Below are positions 46,070 through 53,924 of a DNA stretch of 64,000 nt, piece after piece. The stretch is from Sphingobium sp. AP50 (lineage in GTDB: Bacteria > Pseudomonadota > Alphaproteobacteria > Sphingomonadales > Sphingomonadaceae): contig NZ_FNYZ01000017.1 of the NCBI RefSeq assembly GCF_900109095.1, forward strand, positions 60,328-124,327. The letters are read 5' to 3'. The notes below the pieces were generated by a model, which was given only the letters and a program-made list of their open reading frames with translations, ran no database searches and was not told where the DNA came from. Each line of letters starts with the position of its first letter. Positions within the stretch are counted from its first letter, which is position 1. A program made the translations under genes and the position numbers.

Positions 46070-47182
46070 TCAGGCTATGGATTGCAGCGAACTGACAACT
46101 GACGCAGCCGGGGTGGAAACGTCAATGTCCTTGAGATGCGGCAGAACCTTGCGGGCAAAAAGCTCGTAATTGTCGCGGCCGACCTCGAAGGGCATGTCAC
46201 CAAACTGAGTATAGATGATGAAGCTGCCGACATCGAAGCGATCGACCATCGCTTTCAGCTTTTCCACGACCTCTTCCGGACGGCCCCAGATCTGGAGGTC
46301 GGCGAGGAAGTTGTTGAATTTTTCGATGCCATGCTTCTCGACACTGCTGGCCAGGGCGCCATAATATTCATAGCCCTCAATCTTCTCGAATTCCTTGTTC
46401 CCGAACTGGTAGAAGGATGATGTGGACCGGGCATATTCGACCAGATATTTGTCGCGCATCTCCTGCGCTTTGGCGGCATCTTCGTTCACTGCGACGAAAG
46501 CGACCACCACGGGCTTTGGCGCGGGGCGCCCCTGCATAGCAAAGAAGCGGTCGCGATAGCTTGTCACATCTTCGGCAACCCGGTCCCAGGGTTTCTGGGC
46601 GATGATCATCAGGCCGACATCGAGGTTGGCCATCAGCTTGACCGATTCCGGCGAGACCGCCGATGCAAATACCCGACCGCGATAGCTTGCATAGGGGCGC
46701 GGGCGCAGTTCGACGCGCGGTTGCTGAAGATATTTACCGTCATATTCCATGACGCCCGTTTCCAGGGCGCTAAGCAACGCTTCTGCATATTCGCGGAACC
46801 GGTGGCGCGCTTCGCCCATCGGCACCTGAAAGCCGTCGAACTCGCCCTTGCCCAGGCCCCGCCCGATGCCCAGGATCGCGCGCCCCTCCGACAATTGGTC
46901 GAGCAGGAGGAAGCTCTCGGCGATGCGGACCGGGTTCTGCCACGGCAGCACGGTGACGGTGGTACCCAACTTGATCTTCTTTGTCTTGGCCGCGACCCAG
47001 GACAGGAACTGGGGGACATTGGGCGTCATCATGTAACCGGTGAAATGATGCTCCGGGGTCCATACGGAGTCGAAGCCGCGATCTTCGGCCTCGGCTGCGA
47101 AGGCCAGTTCGTGCCGAAAAACATCGATATCGCTGACCTGGTCCTTCAGATTCTGGAACGTCAGCCCCAAACCTACATCCAT
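46070..47182 (-). CDS. Luciferase-like flavin-dependent monooxygenase (second of the island)
   Basis: The 370-residue LLM-family TIM barrel reads FAAEAEDRGFDSVWTPEHHFTGYMMTPNVPQFLSWVAAKTKKIKLGT, then a VTVLPWQNPVRIAES block and LSEGRAILGIGRGLGKGEFDGF. It is closer to the LuxA-like/alkanal type than to the diketocamphane type. ATG 47182 has GGAGG 5 bases upstream. First gene of an operon with crotonase, SMP-30 and TetR, with an island operator 33 bp upstream. It would need reduced flavin, probably from the reductase at 50736. It might oxygenate the other ketone isomer or a later ring. Confidence 0.85.
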   Translation of the reverse strand: MDVGLGLTFQNLKDQVSDIDVFRHELAFAAEAEDRGFDSVWTPEHHFTGYMMTPNVPQFLSWVAAKTKKIKLGTTVTVLPWQNPVRIAESFLLLDQLSEGRAILGIGRGLGKGEFDGFQVPMGEARHRFREYAEALLSALETGVMEYDGKYLQQPRVELRPRPYASYRGRVFASAVSPESVKLMANLDVGLMIIAQKPWDRVAEDVTSYRDRFFAMQGRPAPKPVVVAFVAVNEDAAKAQEMRDKYLVEYARSTSSFYQFGNKEFEKIEGYEYYGALASSVEKHGIEKFNNFLADLQIWGRPEEVVEKLKAMVDRFDVGSFIIYTQFGDMPFEVGRDNYELFARKVLPHLKDIDVSTPAASVVSSLQSIA

Positions 47183-47214
47183 ATGTGCCTCCAAAATATC
47201 CCGTTGAAAGTAAA

Positions 47215-47228
47215 CTAATCAAAATTAG
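47215..47228 (-). promoter_or_regulatory. Island operator 2 (CTAAT-CAAA-ATTAG)
   Basis: A perfect 5-bp inverted repeat with a 4-nt spacer, 32 bp upstream of the LLM start (47182). On the minus strand it lies just after a TTGCCA box, between -35 and -10 positions. Confidence 0.65.
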
Positions 47229-47440
47229 GCTGCTTTGGCAAGCCCAAGATCGGACCTTTGCGGTCGCCCCATGGCATCGTCGTTGTAAAATGCGCGGCTT
47301 GAAGGGACGGAGACTTGTTTAAAATCGAATATAATCAAAGATAAACGTCAGCCTATGCTCGCTGACAAAGCGCTTGGCGGTTGGCCCGCCTACCTTGCCA
47401 TGCAGGACAGCGCTTGACGCAAATTACCAATGGAGGCATA

Positions 47441-47454
47441 TTAATTTCTATTAG
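47441..47454 (+). promoter_or_regulatory. Island operator 3 (TTAAT-TTCT-ATTAG)
   Basis: One mismatch from the perfect repeat. It is 19 bp before the acyl-CoA ligase TTG start and overlaps a probable -10 (TATTAA) that is 19 bp after TTGACG. Confidence 0.55.
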
Positions 47455-47473
47455 GTAGAGGAGGAGAGCCGCG

Positions 47474-49159
47474 TTGATCGAGGCCATAGAGGAGCGGCGG
47501 CAAGCGATATCGGACCGACACCCTGTCTGGGAGGAAATGACGCTGGATGCCTATCTGGCGCGCGCGCAGCGTCATTTTGCGGCAAGGCCGCTGGTCATCA
47601 CGGACGCCGAAACGCTCGATTATGCTGCGGTCCACGCGCAATCGGAGCGCTTCGCCGCGGCGCTTTCAGGGCTTGGCATCGCGCGGGGTGACCGCGTCGG
47701 GCTGCTGCTGGCCAACTACCCGATCACGGTGTCTTTGATGTTTGCTATCTGGCGTGTCGGCGGCGTCGCTGTAGCGATCAACACCCTCTATGCCCCAAAG
47801 GATCTGGAATATGTGATCCGGGAGGCGGGCTGCAATTTTCTGATCGGCATGGCTCGCTTCGGTTCGCGCCGCTATGATCTGGAGCTTGACGCCCAAGCGG
47901 CTGGATGGCGGACCGGCACCTGCGCCGCCCTGCCGGAACTGCGCGGCGGTCTGGTCTATGACGCGGAGGCGCCGGACGACTTTCTCGCTTCCCTCCCGGA
48001 CGGCGCTTTGCCGGCCCAGAGCGCAGGGCCGCATGATCCCGCGGTCATCATGTTCACGTCGGGTACGACCGGATCGCCAAAAGGGGTCGTGCTGACCCAT
48101 GATAATCTGTTGCGGGCCGCTTATGCGGGGGCTTATCATCAGGCGTTCGATGAAGGGCGACGCGCGGTATTCTCGCTCCCGCTCTATCATGGCTTCGGTC
48201 TGGTCGTGGGCTTGCTGTCGGGCATGATCGTGGGCGGGTCGATCGTCCCCCTGCTCCGGTTCGATGCCGATGCGCTGCTCACCGCGACCGAACGACATCG
48301 CGCCACTTATCTGATGGGCGTGCCCACAATGACGATCGCAATGATGGAGCGGGCGAAGGTCAAAACCTATGACCTGCGTTCGCTCACGGCGGTCCATAGC
48401 GCTGCGGCGCCCACGCCCAGTTGGGTCTGGCGCGGCATTCAGGAGACGCTGGGATGCAGCGAGATTTTTACCAGCTACGGCCAGACCGAAGCGACCGCGA
48501 CGATCATCTGCACCCAGCCGGGTGATCCGATCGACATCGTCGCGGAGACGCAGGGCTGCATCGTGCAGGCGGGCGTGGCCGGCATCGCAGGGCAGGACGG
48601 CCGGATCTGCGAATTCAAGACGATCGATCCCGTGACCGGAGCTGATCTTCCGGCAGGCGCTGCCGGCGAACTCTGCACACGCGGGCCGATGAACAGCCTG
48701 GGCTATTTTCGCCGACCGAAGGAAACGGAAAAGCTGTTTCTGGCGGACGGGTGGCTGCGGACGGGCGATCTGGGGCAATTCCGGCCTGACGGAAACCTGT
48801 TCCTGACGGGGCGGTCGAAGGAGTTATATAAGAGCCGGGGCGAACTGGTGTCGCCAAAAGAGTTGGAGCAACTCGTCACCACGCATCCGGCAATCGGCCA
48901 AGCCTTCTTCATCGGGATGCCCGACGATCGCTGGGGCGAATGCGGCTGCGCATGGATCGTGCGCACCGATGGGCATATCCTGTCCGGCGACGACATCCTG
49001 GCCTGGTTGAAGCCGCAAGTGGCCGGATACAAGCTGCCGCGCGACATCTGGTTCATCGCGGAAGCAGACCTGCCGAAGACCGGCACGGGCAAGGTCCAGA
49101 AAAACATATTGAAAGAGATGGCGCTGGCCCACCTCGCCGCACAACGCGGCGCGGCCTGA
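47474..49159 (+). CDS. Acyl-CoA ligase (AMP-forming), candidate cyclopentenylacetyl-CoA ligase
   Basis: The 561-residue adenylate-forming enzyme has the P-loop IMFTSGTTGSPKGVV, the acceptor motifs TSYGQTEAT and DGWLRTGDLGQF, and the C-terminal catalytic Lys in TGTGKVQKNIL. It activates a carboxylic acid with ATP and CoA. AGGAGGAG lies 8 bases before the TTG start. In the camphor route the acid left after lactone opening (2-oxo-cyclopentenylacetate) is CoA-activated before the Baeyer-Villiger step, and this gene's operator and neighbours suit that; the substrate is inferred. It is followed at 31 bp by ribBA. Confidence 0.87.
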   Translation: MIEAIEERRQAISDRHPVWEEMTLDAYLARAQRHFAARPLVITDAETLDYAAVHAQSERFAAALSGLGIARGDRVGLLLANYPITVSLMFAIWRVGGVAVAINTLYAPKDLEYVIREAGCNFLIGMARFGSRRYDLELDAQAAGWRTGTCAALPELRGGLVYDAEAPDDFLASLPDGALPAQSAGPHDPAVIMFTSGTTGSPKGVVLTHDNLLRAAYAGAYHQAFDEGRRAVFSLPLYHGFGLVVGLLSGMIVGGSIVPLLRFDADALLTATERHRATYLMGVPTMTIAMMERAKVKTYDLRSLTAVHSAAAPTPSWVWRGIQETLGCSEIFTSYGQTEATATIICTQPGDPIDIVAETQGCIVQAGVAGIAGQDGRICEFKTIDPVTGADLPAGAAGELCTRGPMNSLGYFRRPKETEKLFLADGWLRTGDLGQFRPDGNLFLTGRSKELYKSRGELVSPKELEQLVTTHPAIGQAFFIGMPDDRWGECGCAWIVRTDGHILSGDDILAWLKPQVAGYKLPRDIWFIAEADLPKTGTGKVQKNILKEMALAHLAAQRGAA

Positions 49160-49190
49160 ACGAGACGCCAGTATATGGAAAGACGGATCG

Positions 49191-50327
49191 ATGAGTAGCG
49201 AAGGCATTTCGTCCATAGAGGACATCATTCACGACGCGATAAACGGGCTGCCCTATATTCTGGTCGATGCCGACGATCGCGAAAATGAAGGCGACGTCAT
49301 CATACCCGCCCAGTTCGCGACGCCGGGCCAGATCAACTTCATGGCCAAACATGCGCGCGGATTGATTTGCCTCGCAATGACCAAGGCGCGCGCCGAACAG
49401 CTCAAGTTACCGCCCATGGCAGCCAACAACCAGTCCGGTCACGGCACCGCCTTCACCATATCGATCGAAGCGCGCGAAGGTGTCACGACCGGGATTTCGG
49501 CGCAGGATCGTGCGCATACCATTGCCGTGGCGGTCGATCCGACCAAGACATCGTCGGACATCGTGTCGCCAGGACATGTGTTTCCGCTGACGGCGCGCGA
49601 CGGCGGCGTTCTGGTTCGGGCCGGGCATACCGAGGCGGCCGTGGATATCTCCCGCCTTGCCGGCCTGACGCCCGCCGGCGTCATCTGCGAAGTCATGAAC
49701 GATGATGGCAGCATGGCGCGTCTGCCCGAACTGCTGGTCTTTGCCAAGGAGCATGGGTTGAAGGTCGGCACGATCGCCGACCTCATCGCCTATCGGCGGC
49801 GTTTCGAAAAGCTGGTCGAGCGGGTCGCGAGCGCGCCTTTCCACAGTTTCTATGGCGGCGATCTGACCATCCATGTCTATCGCAACCTGGTCGACGGCGG
49901 TGAGCATGTCGCCCTGATCAAAGGCGAAATCCGCCCGGATCGCGACACGCTGGTCCGCGTGCATCAGGTCGACATTGCGACCGACATGCTCGGCTGGTCG
50001 CAAGCGCATCCCGACTATGTGCCGCAGGCGCTCAAGGCAATCGCCGCGCATGAGGGGCAGGCCGTAGCGGTGTTCGTGCGCGATCCCAGCCCGGACTCAA
50101 TCTCCAAGCGGATCGAAGGTGGGCGCAAAACCTATCATGATACAAACGCGACCCGTGACTATGGCATAGGCGCCCAGATATTGCTGGACCTTGGCGTGCG
50201 GCAGATGACCCTGCTGACATCAAGCAAGGCGAAGCTGGCTGCGCTCGAAGGATTTGGCCTCACGGTGATCAATCGGTTGCCGATGCGCGATGCCGTAGCC
50301 AATGCAGAGCCGATCCTGACCGAGTAG
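49191..50327 (+). CDS. RibBA-type dihydroxybutanone-phosphate synthase with degenerate GTP cyclohydrolase II domain
   Basis: The first ~200 residues are RibB: YILVDADDRENEGDVIIPAQFATP, HARGLICLAMTKARAEQL, VFPLTARDGGVLVRAGHTEAAVDISRLAGL. The second half has the RibA fold, but its zinc/active-site motif is lost: VRVHQVDIATDMLGWSQ stands where active enzymes have VR-HSECLTGD and the CDCG cysteines. Degenerate RibA halves are known in alphaproteobacterial RibBA. It should therefore make only the riboflavin precursor 3,4-dihydroxy-2-butanone 4-phosphate from ribulose 5-phosphate. It is co-transcribed with the acyl-CoA ligase, so flavin supply may be raised with the FMN-using oxygenases. Confidence 0.9.
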   Translation: MSSEGISSIEDIIHDAINGLPYILVDADDRENEGDVIIPAQFATPGQINFMAKHARGLICLAMTKARAEQLKLPPMAANNQSGHGTAFTISIEAREGVTTGISAQDRAHTIAVAVDPTKTSSDIVSPGHVFPLTARDGGVLVRAGHTEAAVDISRLAGLTPAGVICEVMNDDGSMARLPELLVFAKEHGLKVGTIADLIAYRRRFEKLVERVASAPFHSFYGGDLTIHVYRNLVDGGEHVALIKGEIRPDRDTLVRVHQVDIATDMLGWSQAHPDYVPQALKAIAAHEGQAVAVFVRDPSPDSISKRIEGGRKTYHDTNATRDYGIGAQILLDLGVRQMTLLTSSKAKLAALEGFGLTVINRLPMRDAVANAEPILTE

Positions 50328-50337
50328 AACCAGAAAA

Positions 50338-50362
50338 GGGCGGCGTCGTGACGACACCGCCC
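50338..50362. terminator. Bidirectional terminator between ribBA and ferredoxin genes
   Basis: GGGCGGCGTCGT and ACGACACCGCCC pair with one mismatch around a tiny loop, between convergent genes (ribBA + and ferredoxin -). Confidence 0.6.
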
Positions 50363-50382
50363 TCAACCATGCACAGACCGCT

Positions 50383-50700
50383 TCAGTCTTCCGGTGCTAT
50401 GGCCAGTCTGATGGAGCCTGCTTTACCATCCATAACCAATTGGCATGACAGACGGCTGGTCGTCTTCCGATGATCGGAGCTGTCCAGCAGGTCGTTCTCA
50501 TCGTCGGTCATGGGGCCAAATCGATGCTCATCGCCCGGTTCGACATAGACATGGCACGTCGCGCACGAACAGCAGCCACCGCAAAGCGCCAGCAATTCGT
50601 CCAGGCCATTGTCGCGAATGGCCTCCATCACCGACAGGCCTTCGGTGGCCGATAGGCTATGTTCCTGTCCTGAACGATCGATGACGATCAGATTGCCCAT
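50383..50700 (-). CDS. [2Fe-2S] ferredoxin, putidaredoxin/adrenodoxin type
   Basis: The 105-residue ferredoxin has cluster ligands Cys40, Cys46 and Cys49 in LCGGCCSCATCHVYV and Cys86 in RLSCQL, the adrenodoxin-type spacing. Two extra cysteines (43 and 44) lie inside the loop, unlike putidaredoxin, which from memory has CGGSASCATC. It presumably passes electrons to the CYP101-like P450 in the same operon. Last gene of the operon; GGAGAAGG precedes the ATG. No NAD(P)H ferredoxin reductase gene lies in the window. Confidence 0.92.
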   Translation of the reverse strand: MGNLIVIDRSGQEHSLSATEGLSVMEAIRDNGLDELLALCGGCCSCATCHVYVEPGDEHRFGPMTDDENDLLDSSDHRKTTSRLSCQLVMDGKAGSIRLAIAPED

Positions 50701-50735
50701 TGGACGGCCTTCTCCAAATGCTGATGGTTATTGCT

Positions 50736-51227
50736 TCAAAGAAGCGGGACGACCTTGCCGTAGCGTCCCTTATGGAACAGCAAGGGCGCGCCGGGATGAT
50801 GGATGTCGAGGGCATGCACCTCACCGATGGCGATATAATGGTCGCCTGCCTCATGAATGGCATGGAAGGAACAGTCGATCCACGCCAGCGCGCCGTCCAA
50901 TATCGGTGCGCCACGCGCCGACAGATGGTGCGGCACCCCGTCGAACTTGGCTGGATCCTTGGACGCCAGCGTGCGGCACAGGCCTTCCTGATCGTCCGCC
51001 AGTATATTGACGCAGAATCCGTCGCAGGCTTCGATCTTGGGCCAGCTTGATGAGGCCTTGTCCGGGAAGAAGGCGACCAGCGGGGGATCGAGCGACACGG
51101 AGGTGAAAGACCCCACGATCATGGCGACAGGCGCACCGTCCTTCTGCATGCCGGTAATGGCGCAAACGCCGGTCGGATAATGACCCAATATCTGCCGGAA
51201 GGCGGCGGAATCAGCGACTATGGACAT
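50736..51227 (-). CDS. Flavin reductase family protein (FMN, HpaC/Fre-2 type)
   Basis: The 163-residue flavin reductase-like domain protein has FRQILGHYPTGVCAITGMQKDGAPVAMIVGSFTSVSLDPPLVAFFP, then FCVNILADDQEGLCRTLAS and HYIAIGEVHALDIH. Members reduce FMN with NAD(P)H and hand free FMNH2 to a two-component monooxygenase. Sitting inside the P450 operon, it can serve the two LLM monooxygenases of the island. It takes the place that the ferredoxin reductase gene has in camDCAB of P. putida. Confidence 0.88.
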   Translation of the reverse strand: MSIVADSAAFRQILGHYPTGVCAITGMQKDGAPVAMIVGSFTSVSLDPPLVAFFPDKASSSWPKIEACDGFCVNILADDQEGLCRTLASKDPAKFDGVPHHLSARGAPILDGALAWIDCSFHAIHEAGDHYIAIGEVHALDIHHPGAPLLFHKGRYGKVVPLL

Positions 51228-51234
51228 GCTTTCT

Positions 51235-52488
51235 TCAAGCCTTCCAGACCAGGGGAATATCCTCGACGGCAGACACGATGCCGGCGTGATAGATGGGTGC
51301 TGCGCCTTCCTTCAGGGCAAAGCGGGGAATGCGGGCGATCCATTCCTGCAAGGTGACGAGCACTTCCATGCGCGCCAGATGCATCCCGGCGCAACGATGC
51401 GGCCCTTGTGCAAAGGTCGAGTGGGCGACGTTCCGACGCGACAGATCGACCTTCATGGGGTCGGCATGCTGTGTGTTGTCCAGGCCATGCAATGCCGTCG
51501 GCAGCAGAATAAGATCGCCCGCCTTGAGCTGCGTGCCGTAATATTCCATGTCCGCCACCACATAGCGCGCGTCGGACACGACGGCGAAGCGACGGAACAT
51601 CTCCTCGACGCCGCGTTGCAGCTTCATCGGGTCGGCCGCCATCTCCTCCACCGTCTCTGGATGGCGCGCGAGATAGATCATCATAAAGCTCAGGAAATTG
51701 ACTACGGTGTCAAGGCCGCCCAGCAGCAGGAGCGAGACAAGGCCCAGCATCTTGTCATCGGGCATCGGCGCGCCGTTGATTTCGCTGTTCACCATCTGTG
51801 TGATGAGGTCGGTGCCGCTGCCCCCGCGCCTCTCCGCGATGATGGGCGCGACATAGGCGAAGAAGCCTGCGTTCGCCTCTCTTAAAGATCGGCCCTGTTC
51901 CTCAGGCGTGTGGCCTGACGGACGGGTCATTTCCTTGGCCAGCGCATTGAGCTCCGCCGCATCTTCCATCGGCAAGCCCGCAAGCGCCAGAAAGACCTTG
52001 ACCGGAAAGATGTTCGCGAAATCCCTGGCAAAGTCGCAATGGCCCTGCCCTGCAAAACCTTCGATCAGGTCGATCGCAACCGCCCGCACATCGCTTTCGA
52101 CCTTGCGAATCTGGGCGAGGTTGAGACCCTTGTCGATAACCTTACGGTAGGGCGTATGTTCGGGTGGGTCCATCTTGGTGGGCACCATTTCATAGGCCTC
52201 ACCGGCTTCACGCGGCACCCATATCACCCGGCTCGAAAAGCGATCGGGGTTACGATAAATCTCATCGATCAGAGCGCCACGCGTCGCGATCCAGTGTCCG
52301 CCGGTAAAGGGCGTCCAGACCAGGGGCGGCGTGTCGGGCTGCTGCACCTTTTTCCACGCCTCATGCACGCCTTCCTCAATCCCATCGAGATCGTAAATAT
52401 CGATTTCCCGCACCAGGTTGGCTGGCACATAATCCGGAATCGGCATGCGGTGTTTGGCAGATGACGGAGCGATCGTATCGACGTTCAT
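51235..52488 (-). CDS. camC: Cytochrome P450, CYP101 (P450cam)-like
   Basis: The 417-residue soluble P450 has the haem ligand Cys366 in FAQGPHRCAGMHLAR and the I-helix LLLLGGLDTVVNFLSF with Asp260 and Thr261, matching Asp251/Thr252 of P450cam. The block WVPREAGEAYEMVPTKMDPPEH keeps the Tyr (Tyr99) that in P450cam (Tyr96) hydrogen-bonds the camphor carbonyl. Phe87 and Phe98 are replaced by Trp90 and Met101. The Thr of MTRP is kept (Thr188). Numbering by my own count. It should hydroxylate camphor or a related bicyclic ketone; the exact substrate is unproven. It is 12 bp after the dehydrogenase gene and 7 bp before the flavin reductase gene. Confidence 0.88.
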   Translation of the reverse strand: MNVDTIAPSSAKHRMPIPDYVPANLVREIDIYDLDGIEEGVHEAWKKVQQPDTPPLVWTPFTGGHWIATRGALIDEIYRNPDRFSSRVIWVPREAGEAYEMVPTKMDPPEHTPYRKVIDKGLNLAQIRKVESDVRAVAIDLIEGFAGQGHCDFARDFANIFPVKVFLALAGLPMEDAAELNALAKEMTRPSGHTPEEQGRSLREANAGFFAYVAPIIAERRGGSGTDLITQMVNSEINGAPMPDDKMLGLVSLLLLGGLDTVVNFLSFMMIYLARHPETVEEMAADPMKLQRGVEEMFRRFAVVSDARYVVADMEYYGTQLKAGDLILLPTALHGLDNTQHADPMKVDLSRRNVAHSTFAQGPHRCAGMHLARMEVLVTLQEWIARIPRFALKEGAAPIYHAGIVSAVEDIPLVWKA

Positions 52489-52500
52489 ACCTGCATCCTC

Positions 52501-53583
52501 TCAGTTCATGGTGGGATCGATGACGGCCTTGGTGGCGACGCCGTTCTTGGTGACGGTCAGCGCCTCGGCCGCCTGGCTGATACTGAACCGATGACTGACC
52601 AGCGCGGCGAGTGGCACCTGGTTCTGCACCCGCGCCGCAAACTGCATCCCTTGATAATAGTTTTTGGGGGCCGGGAAGGACGCGCCGCCAATCGTCAGGT
52701 TCTTCAGTGTCAGGTCGCGCGGTGAAATCGGCTGGGTACCGATCGCGCCCCACAGGCCCAATATGATGTAGCGGCTATGGATGCCGCTGATATCCACGCC
52801 CTCGGGAAAGGCGGGCAGAGCGCCCGCCGCCTCGATGACGATATCCGGCCCCTGCTTGCCGATCAGATCGTAGATCATGCGCTTGCGTTCTTCGGGTGGC
52901 AGGCTGAGCGACACGGTCGCTGTCGCGCCCAATGTCATGGCGGCGTCCAGCCGCGCCTGCGCACCATCGATGACGATAATCTCCCGCGCGCCAGCCTGCG
53001 CCGCGACCAGGATGGCGGACAAGCCTACTGGTCCAGCGCCCTGCACAACCACGCAATCGCCAAAACGAACCGGGCCGCAGCGGTCGAAGCCGCGCAGGAC
53101 GGTCGGCAGGGCGCAGCCGAGCGCCGCGATCGCTTCAGGCTGCGCACCGTCAGGCAGACGATAGAAGGGCATGTTGTTGGGCAGCCAGGCATAGTCGGAA
53201 TAGCTGCCCCAGTTGGGCTTTGCCGCATCCTCGAAATATTGGCTGTTCTCGCATGGCGTCTGTTCCAGCACGGTGCAGGAATAGCAGCGATGGCACAACG
53301 CGATCGGCGACCAGATCACCAGATCGCCAGCCTTGACCGGCGTTCCGGCATAGTCGGTGGAAACGCCGGCACCCAACTGGGTGATTTCGCCGACGCCTTC
53401 ATGCCCCAATATGATCGGAAAGGGCATCTCACCTGCTTCACCGGTCAGGATATGGACGTCGCTGCCGCACACGCCACCCAATATCGTGCGGACGAGTGCC
53501 CCGCCCGGCTCAGGCGCATGGACCTCGACGTCCCATGTTTCCAGGCGGTTCTTATCCACGAGCACTGCGGCTTTACCGTACAT
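52501..53583 (-). CDS. camD: Zinc-dependent alcohol dehydrogenase, candidate 5-exo-hydroxycamphor dehydrogenase
   Basis: The 360-residue medium-chain dehydrogenase has the catalytic-zinc region GGVCGSDVHILTGE and GHEGVGEITQLG, the structural zinc Cys set CHRCYSCTVLEQTPC and a Rossmann VVQGAGPVGLSAILVA. It oxidises a secondary alcohol to a ketone with NAD. I start at ATG 53583: GAGAGG is 6 bases upstream; an ATG at 53589 abuts it. First gene of the dehydrogenase-P450-flavin reductase-ferredoxin operon, the same D-C-x-B order as camDCAB in P. putida. An island operator lies 90 bp upstream. Confidence 0.85.
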   Translation of the reverse strand: MYGKAAVLVDKNRLETWDVEVHAPEPGGALVRTILGGVCGSDVHILTGEAGEMPFPIILGHEGVGEITQLGAGVSTDYAGTPVKAGDLVIWSPIALCHRCYSCTVLEQTPCENSQYFEDAAKPNWGSYSDYAWLPNNMPFYRLPDGAQPEAIAALGCALPTVLRGFDRCGPVRFGDCVVVQGAGPVGLSAILVAAQAGAREIIVIDGAQARLDAAMTLGATATVSLSLPPEERKRMIYDLIGKQGPDIVIEAAGALPAFPEGVDISGIHSRYIILGLWGAIGTQPISPRDLTLKNLTIGGASFPAPKNYYQGMQFAARVQNQVPLAALVSHRFSISQAAEALTVTKNGVATKAVIDPTMN

Positions 53584-53673
53584 GGCCATCCTCTCGATAA
53601 GGACGCGATCTGGCTCTGCCATTTCGCCATCATAATGTTCGCGCCAGTTTAATCCGACGTCAACCTAATCAAG

Positions 53674-53687
53674 CTAATCTTAATTAG
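53674..53687 (-). promoter_or_regulatory. Island operator 4 (CTAAT-CTTA-ATTAG)
   Basis: A perfect 5-bp inverted repeat with a 4-nt spacer, 91 bp upstream of the dehydrogenase start. A second CTAAT half-site is at 53665-53669. On the minus strand TTGCAT and TTAGCT, 17 bp apart, could be the promoter, with the repeat between or across them. Confidence 0.65.
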
Positions 53688-53873
53688 ATAAAATATGCAA
53701 TAGCTAATGCCGTCACGCCTTCCATTCGATCGAAAAGGCGGCGTGGGATAATAGCTAAAATCCTATAACTCATTGTATTATATAGATTATTTTTGGTATA
53801 AGCGAATCTGAAATACTGGCAGCAAGCGAAGATTCCAGGCCGTTCTTGACATTCCACTCAAGCAAAGCTTTTA

Positions 53874-53887
53874 ATAATAGAAATTAG
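53874..53887 (+). promoter_or_regulatory. Island operator 5 (ATAAT-AGAA-ATTAG)
   Basis: One mismatch from the consensus, 37 bp before the SDR start. A TTGACA box (near 53846) and a -10-like TTTAAT lie 17-18 bp apart just upstream; the repeat begins next to the -10. Confidence 0.6.
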
Positions 53888-53924
53888 GCTAGTGAATGCC
53901 GAACGGGCAGATATAGGAGAGATT

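Noticed and set aside
49800..50327. The RibA half of RibBA as an active GTP cyclohydrolase II
   Set aside because: The Cys zinc ligands and the HSECLTGD motif are absent.
53665..53687. Tandem CTAATC direct repeats as a possible CRISPR or iteron array
   Set aside because: Only two copies 9 bp apart; better explained as an operator plus an extra half-site.
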